Below are positions 1 through 7,537 of a DNA stretch of 16,570 nt, one piece after another. The notes below the pieces were generated by a model. That model was not told the DNA's origin, did no database searches, and was given only the letters and a program-made list of their open reading frames with translations. The DNA comes from an uncultured Paracoccaceae bacterium (lineage in GTDB: Bacteria > Pseudomonadota > Alphaproteobacteria > Rhodobacterales > Rhodobacteraceae). Both the position numbers and the translations under genes were made by a program. Every line of letters starts with the position of its first letter. Position 1 is the stretch's first letter. Location of the stretch: the NCBI GenBank assembly GCA_937900975.1, contig CALCPC010000537.1, forward strand, positions 1-16,570, read 5' to 3'.

Positions 1-397
1 TTCCCTGTGCCCCGGGGGGGTGGCGGTGGTGGGTGTGGGGGCTTTCGGGGGTGGCGACGCGGGCGCCGCGGGTGAAGCAGACGAAATTAAAGGTCACATC
101 CGCGTCGTTGGCGCCCGCGATCACGATCCGCCCGACCTCCACGCCGGCGTCGTAGACGATCAGCGTCGGCTCATAATCCAGCGTCTGCGGCACGGCCGTG
201 TAGGTGATGCTGGCGGTCAGCGCCGGATCGACAGTGACCGTGATGATGTCGCCCGCGTCGACCCCGAAGGTAGAGCCATCGGCATCGGTGCCGAAGCCTG
301 GGCGGATGGTGACGGTGAACGTGTCGCCGCCCGCGCCGTCGTAGAAGGTATTGTTGGCAGTCCGATACGTGGAGAGGTTAAAGGAATAATCCGACAT
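1..397 (-). CDS. Hint-domain protein, N-terminal part (partial at window edge)
   Basis: The frame is open from ATG (395-397, minus) to the window edge, so the gene continues outside. About 106 residues, beginning MSDYSFNLSTYR and rich in beta-prone Thr/Val/Gly stretches, lead to Cys107 in CFTRGARVATP. That matches the first block of bacterial Hint (Hedgehog/intein) domains, where the cysteine is the nucleophile of the N-to-S acyl shift. Members of this family in roseobacters are usually a small beta-rich N-domain plus Hint; the function of the whole protein is not known. The last ~15 codons (positions 1-45) turn into a Pro/His-rich low-complexity run instead of the expected G-x-x-P-V-E-x-L-x-x-G-D block, which suggests a sequence error near the edge or a degraded domain. 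No clear Shine-Dalgarno is seen. The gene faces the same way as the Hint gene to its right. Confidence 0.7.
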   Translation of the reverse strand, partial: MSDYSFNLSTYRTANNTFYDGAGGDTFTVTIRPGFGTDADGSTFGVDAGDIITVTVDPALTASITYTAVPQTLDYEPTLIVYDAGVEVGRIVIAGANDADVTFNFVCFTRGARVATPESPHTHHRHPPGAQG

Positions 398-695
398 GGG
401 CGGCCCCCGGCGCTGTGCTGCACTGCCGCAAACTTAGGAAAATTCGCGCGGCCTTTGTATCTCTTTTGACAGATCCAGGGACCGGACGCGCGAAAACCTG
501 CCGAAAGGGTTAATGCGCGATCAGTCGGGCATCGGTCTGCGATCAATCCGGGCACGCGACGGGGCACAGCCCCGCCGCGAAATAGCCCGCACAACTTCGC
601 TCGTACCGGATCGGACAGCGCGCCCTCAAGATCGGTAGGCCGCAGATTTTATGGGCTTTTCCGATATCGCCCCTTTCGGGGCGACCAAAAGCGCC
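398..695. other. Gap between two minus-strand genes; leader of the Hint gene at 1-397
   Basis: No gene is supported here. The region holds a short perfect hairpin CGGGGC-aca-GCCCCG at 560-574, two direct copies of GCGATCA at 517-523 and 539-545 (22 bp apart), and the terminator-like hairpin of the right-hand gene at 655-692. The promoter of the 1-397 gene should lie here, but no convincing -35/-10 pair was found on the minus strand. Confidence 0.5.
655..692 (-). terminator. Two-part hairpin after the FG-GAP/Hint gene
   Basis: A perfect 7-bp stem TCGCCCC / GGGGCGA (667-673 with 678-684) encloses a 4-nt loop that reads GAAA on the minus strand. It is flanked by a second complementary pair GCTTTT / AAAAGC (655-660 with 687-692). 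It starts 3 bp beyond the TAG stop at 696-698. There is no proper U-tract after it on the minus strand, so termination is inferred from stem strength and position. Confidence 0.55.
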
Positions 696-2948
696 CTAGC
701 GCAGCAACCCCGCCTCCGCCGCGGCCAGCGGCGGCCGGGCCGGCGCGCCATAATCCGCGCCAAGCGCGGGGAACAGCGCCGAAAGCTCGGCCCGCGTCGG
801 CGCGTCGAGCGCGCTTGCCGCCGCGCCGGGGTGAAAGCTTTCCGACCAGGTGCCCTCGGCCCGCAGGATCTGGTGACGGTCGCAGAGGATGTGGTGATAG
901 GCCACGCAACCGGTCGTATGCCGGGCGCCCATAGTCACGCCCGGGACACGGGCGATTCCCGCCCCGTCCACCAGCGACAGCGCGCTCGCCAAAACCTCCG
1001 CTTCGCCGAACAGCGCGCGCAGGCGGGTGCCCGACAAAAGCATCCGGTGATGCGGCGAGACCCAAAGATCGCGCGTGGCGCCAAGCACGCCCTTGCGGAT
1101 CCGGATCGGCGCCGTCGCCCCCGCCGCGCGGCGCAGGCTGACGCCGGTCCAGCGCACCGGCTGCCAACCGTCGTCGCGGGTCGCCACCAGATCGCCGGGG
1201 CGGATCTCCTCAACCGGGACCGGACCGCGGCGCGTCTCGATCGCCGTGCCCGCGACAAAACAGATCACCGCCGTCGCCTCAAGATCGATGACCCCGTCCA
1301 CGACCCCGTCGGCGGCGTCGTATTCGGCCAGCCGCGCGCCCGACAAAAGATAGGTCTCGCCGGCGAAAACCTCACCGGTGTCGGCGAAATTCGCGCCGAT
1401 CAAAAGATCGCCGATCCCGTCGCCATCGACATCGCCCGCCGCCGAAACCGCCCGACCCGCCTGATCGCCATCCTCGGCGCCGATGAACTGATAGGAATTG
1501 GCCTGCGCCGCGATGCTGTCGAGATCGATCACCCCGGGCGTGCCGGGCTCGGCGGCATCGGCAGCGGCGAGATCCGCGGCGGCGATCAGATAGACCTCCC
1601 CCGCCGTCGGCCCGCCGCCATCGGCCAGTGCGGCGCCGATCAGAATGTCGTCCAGCCCGTCGCCATCGATATCGCCGGCGCTGGACAGCGCGATCCCCGC
1701 CTGATCGCCCACTTCGGTGCCGATGAACCGGTAGGAATTGTCGAACTTGCGGATGTCGTCGAGGTCGATCTCGCCATCGACCGCGCCATCCTCGGCATCC
1801 GCATCGGCCAGATCCGCGGCCGAGATCAGATAGGCCTCGCCCGAAAACACGCCGCCGCCATCGGCGAAATTCGCCCCGATCAGGATATCGCCCAGCCCGT
1901 CGCCATCGGTATCGCCCGCCTCGGCCACCGCGCGGCCGGCGAAATCATCGGCGTCGAGCCCGGTAAACCGGTAGCTGTTTTCCTCCAACGCCACGAGGTC
2001 GAGATCGATGATCCCATCCACGGTGCCATCGGCGGCGTCGGCATCGGCCAGCTCGGCCGAGGAGATCAGATACGTCTCCCCCCGGCTGGCCCCGATCCCG
2101 TCGGTGCCGGGCGCGCCGATCAAAAGATCGTCGAGCCCGTCGCCATCCGTGTCGCCCGCGGTCGAGACCGAGAACCCCGCCTGATCGCCCGCCCGCGTGC
2201 CAAGAAAGGTGTAGGACGCGGCGCCAGAGCCGGCCACAGCCTCCAGCCCGATCACGCCATCGGTCACCCCGTCGGCGGCGTCGAGCGCGGCCAGATCGGC
2301 GCTGGCGATGGCATAGACCTCGCCCGTGCCATTGCCATTGCCGCCCGCGCCATTGGCGCCGATCAGGAAATCGCCGACGCCGTCGCCATCGAAATCGCCG
2401 GCGCTGTCGACCGAGATCCCGGCCTCGTCTTCCTCGGCCGCGCCAAAGAACGTGTAGGAGGTGGCGCCGGTCGCGGTCTGGCCGAGATCGATGATCCCAT
2501 CCGTGCTGCCATCGGCGGCGTCGAGCGCCGCCAGATCGCCGGCCGCGATCAGATAGGCCTCGCCCGAAAGATCGGTGGCGTTGTCCGCGCCGTCGCCCGC
2601 GCGCGCGCCGATCAGAATGTCGTCAAGCCCGTCGCCGTCGATATCGCCGACGCCCGCGGTCTCGATCCCCGCGATATCGGTCTGGTCGACGCCTTGGAGG
2701 AGATACGAGTTTTCCTGGCCCGGGATGTTGGCCAGGCTGATGACCCCGTCCGTGGTGCCGTCGGCGGCGTCCGCCGCGGCCAGATCGGCGCCCGCGACCA
2801 GATAGACGGCGCCGGCCTGCGGCACCGGCCCCTCGCCCGTCGCGCCGATCAGCAGATCGTCCAGCCCGTCGCCATCGACATCGCCGGCGCTGGCGACCGA
2901 TACGCCGCTGTTGCCGCTGGTCTGCGTGCCCTCGAACCGATACCCCAT
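696..2948 (-). CDS. Secreted FG-GAP repeat protein with C-terminal Hint domain
   Basis: 750 residues. Residues ~1-560 are seven tandem repeats of about 80 residues. Each starts SYxFxG, carries an integrin-type calcium loop (D-x-D-G-D-G-L-D-D followed by LLIGA) and ends in a linker like DAADGTxDGxIDL. FG-GAP repeats of this kind build calcium-dependent beta-propellers. Cys563 (codon 1262-1260) opens a full Hint domain: CFVAGTAIET, then PVEEIRPGDLV, WVSPHHRML, YHHILCDRHQIL and the usual family tail with ALFPALG. Family knowledge predicts self-cleavage or ester transfer at this cysteine; whether this copy is active is not shown. I chose the internal ATG at 2948 because GAGAGGTGAGG stands just upstream and its MGYRF start matches the divergent paralogue's MGYSF; the longer frame from 2999 lacks such support. 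There is no Sec signal, so export may be by type I or another route. Likely a surface or adhesion protein (inference). Confidence 0.85.
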   Translation of the reverse strand: MGYRFEGTQTSGNSGVSVASAGDVDGDGLDDLLIGATGEGPVPQAGAVYLVAGADLAAADAADGTTDGVISLANIPGQENSYLLQGVDQTDIAGIETAGVGDIDGDGLDDILIGARAGDGADNATDLSGEAYLIAAGDLAALDAADGSTDGIIDLGQTATGATSYTFFGAAEEDEAGISVDSAGDFDGDGVGDFLIGANGAGGNGNGTGEVYAIASADLAALDAADGVTDGVIGLEAVAGSGAASYTFLGTRAGDQAGFSVSTAGDTDGDGLDDLLIGAPGTDGIGASRGETYLISSAELADADAADGTVDGIIDLDLVALEENSYRFTGLDADDFAGRAVAEAGDTDGDGLGDILIGANFADGGGVFSGEAYLISAADLADADAEDGAVDGEIDLDDIRKFDNSYRFIGTEVGDQAGIALSSAGDIDGDGLDDILIGAALADGGGPTAGEVYLIAAADLAAADAAEPGTPGVIDLDSIAAQANSYQFIGAEDGDQAGRAVSAAGDVDGDGIGDLLIGANFADTGEVFAGETYLLSGARLAEYDAADGVVDGVIDLEATAVICFVAGTAIETRRGPVPVEEIRPGDLVATRDDGWQPVRWTGVSLRRAAGATAPIRIRKGVLGATRDLWVSPHHRMLLSGTRLRALFGEAEVLASALSLVDGAGIARVPGVTMGARHTTGCVAYHHILCDRHQILRAEGTWSESFHPGAAASALDAPTRAELSALFPALGADYGAPARPPLAAAEAGLLR

Positions 2949-3371
2949 ACGCCTCACCTCTCTTTTCGACCCACCGGACGCGCCGTCCAGCGGCCCCATG
3001 GCCTGTTGCGCCGCACGCTATGCGCGCCCGGGGGCTTGGATCAAGCCGGTTTGGACCCGTCCCGACCGGCGCCGCCAATCGCCGCGCGCCCCCTGGATCC
3101 CGCGCTTGGCCAGGCATCGCCCCGCAGCCGAGCGAGCCGCCGCCAGCGCCCGGCCTGCACGCCGAACCGGCGCATAAAAAACCGCCCGCGTCTGTCGCGA
3201 TTGTCATTTGCTGCACTGCGCAATTTCGTTACTGTCGCGTTAATTTGGGGCGAAATCGCGTTAACCGCGTCCCAGATTATGCCTTAATATTTCGCTAGGG
3301 CACTCGTAACGTTTGGGTAATTTTGCGTTGGGGATTGAGGGTGTGTCGTGGGGTGTCGCAAAACGCTTGGC

Positions 3372-3416
3372 CCGCAGCGGGGCTGCGGACCGTCCGTCTT
3401 GGCGGTGGATCGCCAA
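3372..3416 (+). promoter_or_regulatory. Pair of hairpins in the leader of the FG-GAP/RTX gene
   Basis: CCGCAGC-ggg-GCTGCGG (3372-3388) is a perfect 7-bp stem. TTGGCG-gtggat-CGCCAA (3399-3404 with 3411-3416) is a perfect 6-bp stem. They lie about 170-210 bp before the start codon and could act as RNA structure or attenuator if transcription starts upstream; this is inference. Confidence 0.35.
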
Positions 3417-3514
3417 AGCCGCGGGCGGGCCGCCAGGGCCCGTCACACTTGGAACCGCAGCGCAAAGATCGGCCTCGGACCGGGGCCGGGAACGGAATGA
3501 CGAGCAGGGCAAAT

Positions 3515-3561
3515 GGTTAAATTAACCGCTCTCAAAGCGCTTTGACCGGCTGAGTTCCGGT
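3515..3561 (+). promoter_or_regulatory. Cluster of three inverted repeats just before the RTX gene
   Basis: In order: GGTTAA-a-TTAACC (3515-3527), the perfect 14-bp palindrome TCAAAGCGCTTTGA (3532-3545), and ACCGG-n7-CCGGT (3545-3561). They end 6 bp before the ribosome-binding site AAGAGGGA. Their dyad symmetry and position fit operator sites for dimeric regulators; the regulator is unknown. The reverse strand of the first reads TTAACCATTT, which resembles a CtrA half-site, but no second half at the proper spacing is seen. Confidence 0.45.
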
Positions 3562-3583
3562 TTACCAAGAGGGAAATTATCTT

Positions 3584-6025
3584 ATGGGCTACAGCTTCAT
3601 CGGTGCCGAACCGGGCGATGTGTCGGGCTATTTCGTCTCCTCCGCGGGCGATTTCGACGGCGACGGGCTCGACGATGTCATCATCGGCACGCGATTCTCG
3701 GACGGGCTCGATTTCGAAAACGGCGAGGTTTACCTCGTCGCCGCTGCCGATCTGGTCGCGGCTGATCTGGCCGATGGCACCGAGGACGGGTTCATCGACC
3801 TCGACAACATCGCCGCGCAAGCGGGCTCTTACGTCTTTTCCGGCAGCGCGACCGAGGATGTGCTCGGCCGTTTTGTCGCCACCGTGGGCGATTTCGACGG
3901 CGACGGGCTTGACGACGTCTTCATCGGCGCGCCGGGCGTCGATGGCAATGGCGGCAATGTCGCTGGCGCGGGGTATCTGATCGCCGCCGGCGATCTGGCG
4001 ACGCTCGACGCCGCCGATGGCGTGGTCGATGGGATGATCGATGTGGGGCTTTTGCCCCAGGGCGAGACCTCCTACACCTTCCTCGGCGCCGAAGACAAAG
4101 GCGCGCTCGGCCGCTCCACCACCACCGCGGGCGATGTCGACGACGATGGCCTGCCCGATTTCATCATGTCCTCGGCCTATGCCCGCAACGCGGCGGGCGA
4201 GGTGCATCTGGTCGTCAACGCCGATCTTGAAGCCGCCGATCTGGCCGATGGGACCGAGGATCGGGTGATCGCGCTGGCCACCGCCGCCGATCAGCCGGGG
4301 TCGTATGTCTTCGTGGGCGCGAACGCGGGCGATCTTTTGGGCCGCTCCACCGCCAGCGCCGGCGATATCGACGGCGACGGGGTCGATGACATCATCATGG
4401 GCGCGGTTCTGGCCGACACCGCCAATCAAGAAGATACCGGCGCGGTCTATGTCATCGCCTCCTCCGATTTCGCCGCCGCCGATGCCGCCGACGGCACCGT
4501 CGATGGCGAGATCAACGTGGCCAATGTCGCGGCCCTGCCCAATTCCTGGCAGATCAATGGCGGCGAGGCGGGCGAGAATCTCGGCCGCTCGGTCACCGGC
4601 ATCGGCGATTATAACGGCGACGGGCTCGACGACGTCTTCTTCGGCGCGCGCTACGGCAATGCGGGCGGGCAGCAATCGGGCGAAGTGTATCTGATCTCGT
4701 CCGCATCCTTTGCTGCCGCCGATGCCGCCGATGGGGTGGCCGATGGCATCATCAATGCCGATAACGTCGCGGCGCAAGACGACAGCTATCTTTTTGTCGG
4801 GCGCGAGATCGGCGACTATGCCGGGCGCGCGGTCGCCGATGCCGGCGACATCAATGGCGACGGGCAGGTCGATCTTCTGATCGGGGCGCGCGCGGCCGAT
4901 GGCGGCGAGTTCGATTCGGGCGAGGTCTATCTGGTCTCCTCCTCCGAACTGGACGCCGCCGACGCCGCCGATGGCACGCTTGACGGGGTCATCGACCTCG
5001 ACAACATCGCGGCGCAGGAAAACTCCTACCGCTTTCTCGGCGCCGAATCGGGCGACCGCGCCGGACGCTCGGTCGACACCGCGGGCGATGTCGATGGCGA
5101 CGGGCTGAACGACATCATCATCGGCGCCTATTATTCCGATATCGGCGGCAACAATACCGGCGAGACCTACCTGATCTTTGCCAAGGATCTGCCGGCCGCG
5201 GATGCCGCCGACGGCACCGTCGACGGGATCATCGATCTGGAATTCGTCGTCGGCGATCTGCCCGCGCTGCCGCTGGCGCAGAACGACTTTTTCGAAATCG
5301 GCTTTGAGGGGGTGCTCGCCGGCGATCTTTTCGCCAATAACGGCAACGGCCCCGACCAGGCCCCGGCGGGCGGGCTGACGCTGGAGACGGTCGAGGGGTT
5401 CACCGTGCCCGGGGCCGGCGGCGCCGCGCTTCTGCCCTCGGGCGCGGGGCTGCAGGTGCGCTCGGACGGCACGTTTTTCTACGCCGCGGGCCAGAACACG
5501 GCAGCCCTCGGCACCAACACCACCGACAGCTTCACCTACACCGCCATCGACGCGGACGCGAACACGTCCGAGGCCACCGTCACCATCGAGATCACCCGCG
5601 ACGACGGCTCCACCGGCGGCGCCGACACGATCCGCGGCACCGAGCTTGACGACATCATCACCGCCGAGGGCGGCGCCGACACCGTGCGCGGCAATGGCGG
5701 CGACGACATGATTTTCGGCGGCGCGGGCGGCGACAGTCTGAGCGGCGGCGCGGGCGATGACGAGATTTCGGGCGGCGGCGGCGGCGATGAGTTCATCTTC
5801 GTTCTCGGCGACGGGACGGACGTGATCACCGATTTCCAGGACGATCTCGACACGCTGTTGCTGGGCGGCGGGCTGATCGACCCCGGCCTCACCTCCCCGC
5901 CCGAGATCCTGGCCGAATATGCCAGCCAGGTGGGCGACGATCTGGTCTTCACCTTCGCCGCCGATACGCTGACGCTGCAAAACCTGACGGTGGCCGAGCT
6001 GACCGATGACTTCATGCTGCTCTGA
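3584..6025 (+). CDS. Type I-secreted FG-GAP/RTX repeat protein
   Basis: 813 residues. Residues 1-~555 are seven FG-GAP repeats of ~80 residues with calcium loops such as DFDGDGLDD and linkers like AADAADGTVDGxID, closely parallel to the divergent Hint gene. Repeat 3 has a weaker loop (DVDDDGLPD). Residues ~556-672 resemble an Ig/VCBS- or cadherin-like domain (AQNDFFEI, LAGDLFANNGNGPD, DGTFFYAAG, DSFTYTAID). Residues ~680-735 are RTX nonapeptides (GGADTVRGN, GGDDMIFGG, AGGDSLSGG, AGDDEISGG). The tail has GDGTDVITDF and ends LTDDFMLL, typical of the uncleaved C-terminal signal of type I (ABC/MFP/TolC) exporters. The start ATG follows AAGAGGGA by about 10 nt. Likely a calcium-stabilised extracellular adhesin or matrix protein; no catalytic domain is seen. 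The transporter is not in this window. Confidence 0.9.
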   Translation: MGYSFIGAEPGDVSGYFVSSAGDFDGDGLDDVIIGTRFSDGLDFENGEVYLVAAADLVAADLADGTEDGFIDLDNIAAQAGSYVFSGSATEDVLGRFVATVGDFDGDGLDDVFIGAPGVDGNGGNVAGAGYLIAAGDLATLDAADGVVDGMIDVGLLPQGETSYTFLGAEDKGALGRSTTTAGDVDDDGLPDFIMSSAYARNAAGEVHLVVNADLEAADLADGTEDRVIALATAADQPGSYVFVGANAGDLLGRSTASAGDIDGDGVDDIIMGAVLADTANQEDTGAVYVIASSDFAAADAADGTVDGEINVANVAALPNSWQINGGEAGENLGRSVTGIGDYNGDGLDDVFFGARYGNAGGQQSGEVYLISSASFAAADAADGVADGIINADNVAAQDDSYLFVGREIGDYAGRAVADAGDINGDGQVDLLIGARAADGGEFDSGEVYLVSSSELDAADAADGTLDGVIDLDNIAAQENSYRFLGAESGDRAGRSVDTAGDVDGDGLNDIIIGAYYSDIGGNNTGETYLIFAKDLPAADAADGTVDGIIDLEFVVGDLPALPLAQNDFFEIGFEGVLAGDLFANNGNGPDQAPAGGLTLETVEGFTVPGAGGAALLPSGAGLQVRSDGTFFYAAGQNTAALGTNTTDSFTYTAIDADANTSEATVTIEITRDDGSTGGADTIRGTELDDIITAEGGADTVRGNGGDDMIFGGAGGDSLSGGAGDDEISGGGGGDEFIFVLGDGTDVITDFQDDLDTLLLGGGLIDPGLTSPPEILAEYASQVGDDLVFTFAADTLTLQNLTVAELTDDFMLL

Positions 6026-7331
6026 CGCAGCCCCCGGCGCCCGGCCGGACACGGACGGGCGCCGGAAAGCGGGGGGCGGCGAACCCCGGCGCAAGCCGGT
6101 GTTTGGGCCAGGTTTGGCAGGCTGCCTGCTTGGCGCGGCGCTTCTGGCGCCCCTCGGCGTGACATTTCTAGCGCCTTTCGGCGGGGGCGCCCTTGCCCAG
6201 ACGCTGACCGTCACGCTGCAAAGCTGCGCCACCGGGCTGGCGCGCCCCGCGCCGGTTCTGCCCGATTGCCGCACCGAAGCGCCGGGGCTTCAGATCCGCG
6301 ACCCCGAATTCAGTGGCCAGAGTTTTCGGGCGGTCTGGCAGACCGACACGACCGTGGCGCTGGCCCGCGTCAACCCGTTCACCGGCGCGATCCGGACGGA
6401 GACGGTGGTGGAGGCGCCCGTGCGCCCCGCACCCATCGGGCTGACCGGCAACGGACCCGAATGGGCGTTCAGCCAGCGCGGGACGGAGGTCTTTTTCACC
6501 TGCGAGACGGAGACCGGCGCGCTTGAACTGTGCCGGTTGACGCAAAGCCGGGGCGGGGCCGCGGTCTCGATCCTGCCGGGATCCGAGGGGCGCGCGCTGT
6601 CCAATCCCAGCCGCAACCCGGACAGCCTGCGGCCCAAGCTTTACTGGAAGGGTTTCGCGCCCACCGGCCCCGGCGGCACGCTGGAAAAATCGGGCTTTGG
6701 CTGGCGCGAAGACAGCCGCACGCCCGATGATGTCGCGATGCCCGAGGGCAGCCAGATCGGCGTTTGGCTGCCCGATGCCTCCGGTCTTTTGCTGCAGGCC
6801 AATGTGCTGGTGGACGGCCGCGTCACGCGTCAGCTTTTCCTCTACGACACGGCGACGGAGACGGCGGTGCCGCTGCTCGACGACGCGCTTTCGCGCCGGG
6901 GCGCGGTGCCCTGGGCGGCGCCCGAGCTTGGCGGCGCCACCGCCGTCGCGGCCTTTGTCGACCGGCCCGAGGGCCGCATTTTGGAAACCTATCGCATGGA
7001 CCCCGACGGTGTCTGGACGCTGTGGTCAGCCATCCCGCCGATCTGCCCCGGCTACCCCGCCGGCGACAGCGTCGAGCCCTTCGTCTTCGAAGGCCGCTCC
7101 TATCTCTCGCTCGCCTCCTATGCCGGCAGCGGGGACGAGACCCGCGACCCCGGCATCGTCTGGATCGCCAGCGCCGACCCCGATCTGCCGCCCGAGGAGC
7201 GGGTCCGCCGCCTTGTCTCCAGCGCCGATTGCACCGCCGACGCGCTGAACCGCCGGGACCCCGAAACCCTGGTCCTGGCCCCCGGCAGCGGCGCCCGCGT
7301 CTATTTCGTGACCGCCGGCCTGGCAGAGTGA
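6006..7331 (+). CDS. Exported six-cysteine beta-propeller-like protein, copy 1
   Basis: 441 residues from the ATG that overlaps the end of the RTX gene by 20 bp, which suggests translational coupling. The first ~31 residues are polar and are followed by a hydrophobic stretch (LAGCLLGAALLAPLGV) ending in GALA/QTL, a Sec-type signal peptide. In-frame GTG at 6099 or TTG at 6114 would give a normal-length signal, so the start is uncertain; none has a strong ribosome-binding site. The mature part has six cysteines in the same order as the next gene, the PD40-like motif NGPEWAFSQRGTEVFF, and the shared blocks APELGG, PICP, EPFVFEGRSYLS and DPDLPPEE. This suggests a periplasmic TolB-like beta-propeller stabilised by disulfides. 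Function unknown. Its place directly behind a secreted repeat protein suggests a role in envelope handling of that protein or of polysaccharide (inference). Confidence 0.8.
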   Translation: MTSCCSDAAPGARPDTDGRRKAGGGEPRRKPVFGPGLAGCLLGAALLAPLGVTFLAPFGGGALAQTLTVTLQSCATGLARPAPVLPDCRTEAPGLQIRDPEFSGQSFRAVWQTDTTVALARVNPFTGAIRTETVVEAPVRPAPIGLTGNGPEWAFSQRGTEVFFTCETETGALELCRLTQSRGGAAVSILPGSEGRALSNPSRNPDSLRPKLYWKGFAPTGPGGTLEKSGFGWREDSRTPDDVAMPEGSQIGVWLPDASGLLLQANVLVDGRVTRQLFLYDTATETAVPLLDDALSRRGAVPWAAPELGGATAVAAFVDRPEGRILETYRMDPDGVWTLWSAIPPICPGYPAGDSVEPFVFEGRSYLSLASYAGSGDETRDPGIVWIASADPDLPPEERVRRLVSSADCTADALNRRDPETLVLAPGSGARVYFVTAGLAE

Positions 7332-7413
7332 CGGCCCCGCCTCCAACCAGGCCCCCCGCCGCGCAGCGCGCCTTTACCATAGCGTCGCAGGGCCGGCCAA
7401 ATTCCCGTGATTT

Positions 7414-7452
7414 GTGCCCTGCGGCATTTTTTTTCGCCGCAATTCAGTGCAC
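7414..7452 (+). terminator. Possible hairpin with T-rich loop between the paralogues
   Basis: TGCGGC (7420-7425) pairs with GCCGCA (7436-7441) across a loop that is mostly T, with an outer GTGC / GCAC pair (7414-7417 with 7449-7452). The T-run is in the loop rather than after the stem, so it is a poor intrinsic terminator and may instead be a leader structure for the next gene. A second short hairpin GGGTC-gtgag-GACCC lies at 7496-7510, before the ribosome-binding site. Confidence 0.3.
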
Positions 7453-7537
7453 ATTCACCGGCGAAAGATCCCTGGATCGCAAACCGGACCGAACGGGGTC
7501 GTGAGGACCCGGTTCCAGACAGTTTTCGGAGAATGTC

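Larger units (their letters stand above)
2949..3583. promoter_or_regulatory. Divergent intergenic region between the two FG-GAP genes
   Basis: The 635-bp region must contain promoters for both genes. The segment ~3170-3330 is clearly AT-richer than its surroundings and is the likely promoter core, but I could not assign -35/-10 boxes with confidence. It contains TCGCGTTAA twice (3235-3243 and 3256-3264, 21 bp apart). The plus-strand leader (3370-3583) contains several inverted repeats listed separately. The plus gene has a good ribosome-binding site, AAGAGGGA at 3567-3574. Small open frames here have no ribosome-binding site and look spurious. Confidence 0.6.

Noticed and set aside
651..3287. 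878-codon open frame on the plus strand, antisense to the FG-GAP/Hint gene
   Set aside because: It mirrors the repeat period of the real gene, has low-complexity Arg/Asp/Ile-rich content, no ribosome-binding site and no recognisable domain. It is a shadow of GC-rich repetitive coding sequence.
3313..3525. Small plus-strand gene of 65-70 codons in the divergent region
   Set aside because: Starts at non-ATG or unsupported codons with no ribosome-binding site, and overlaps the hairpin and palindrome cluster; more likely leader sequence.
3515..3527. CtrA binding site (TTAA-N7-TTAA)
   Set aside because: The two TTAA words are separated by only one base, not seven; only a half-site resemblance remains.
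3443..6274. 943-codon open frame on the minus strand, antisense to the FG-GAP/RTX gene
   Set aside because: Same cause as above: periodic motifs such as GGDQI and VAIDIA are the reverse reading of the FG-GAP repeats; it also crosses into the next real gene.
7426..7434. T-run as the U-tract of an intrinsic terminator for the first propeller gene
   Set aside because: The run sits inside the loop of the nearest inverted repeat rather than after a stem, so it is only listed as a weak hairpin.
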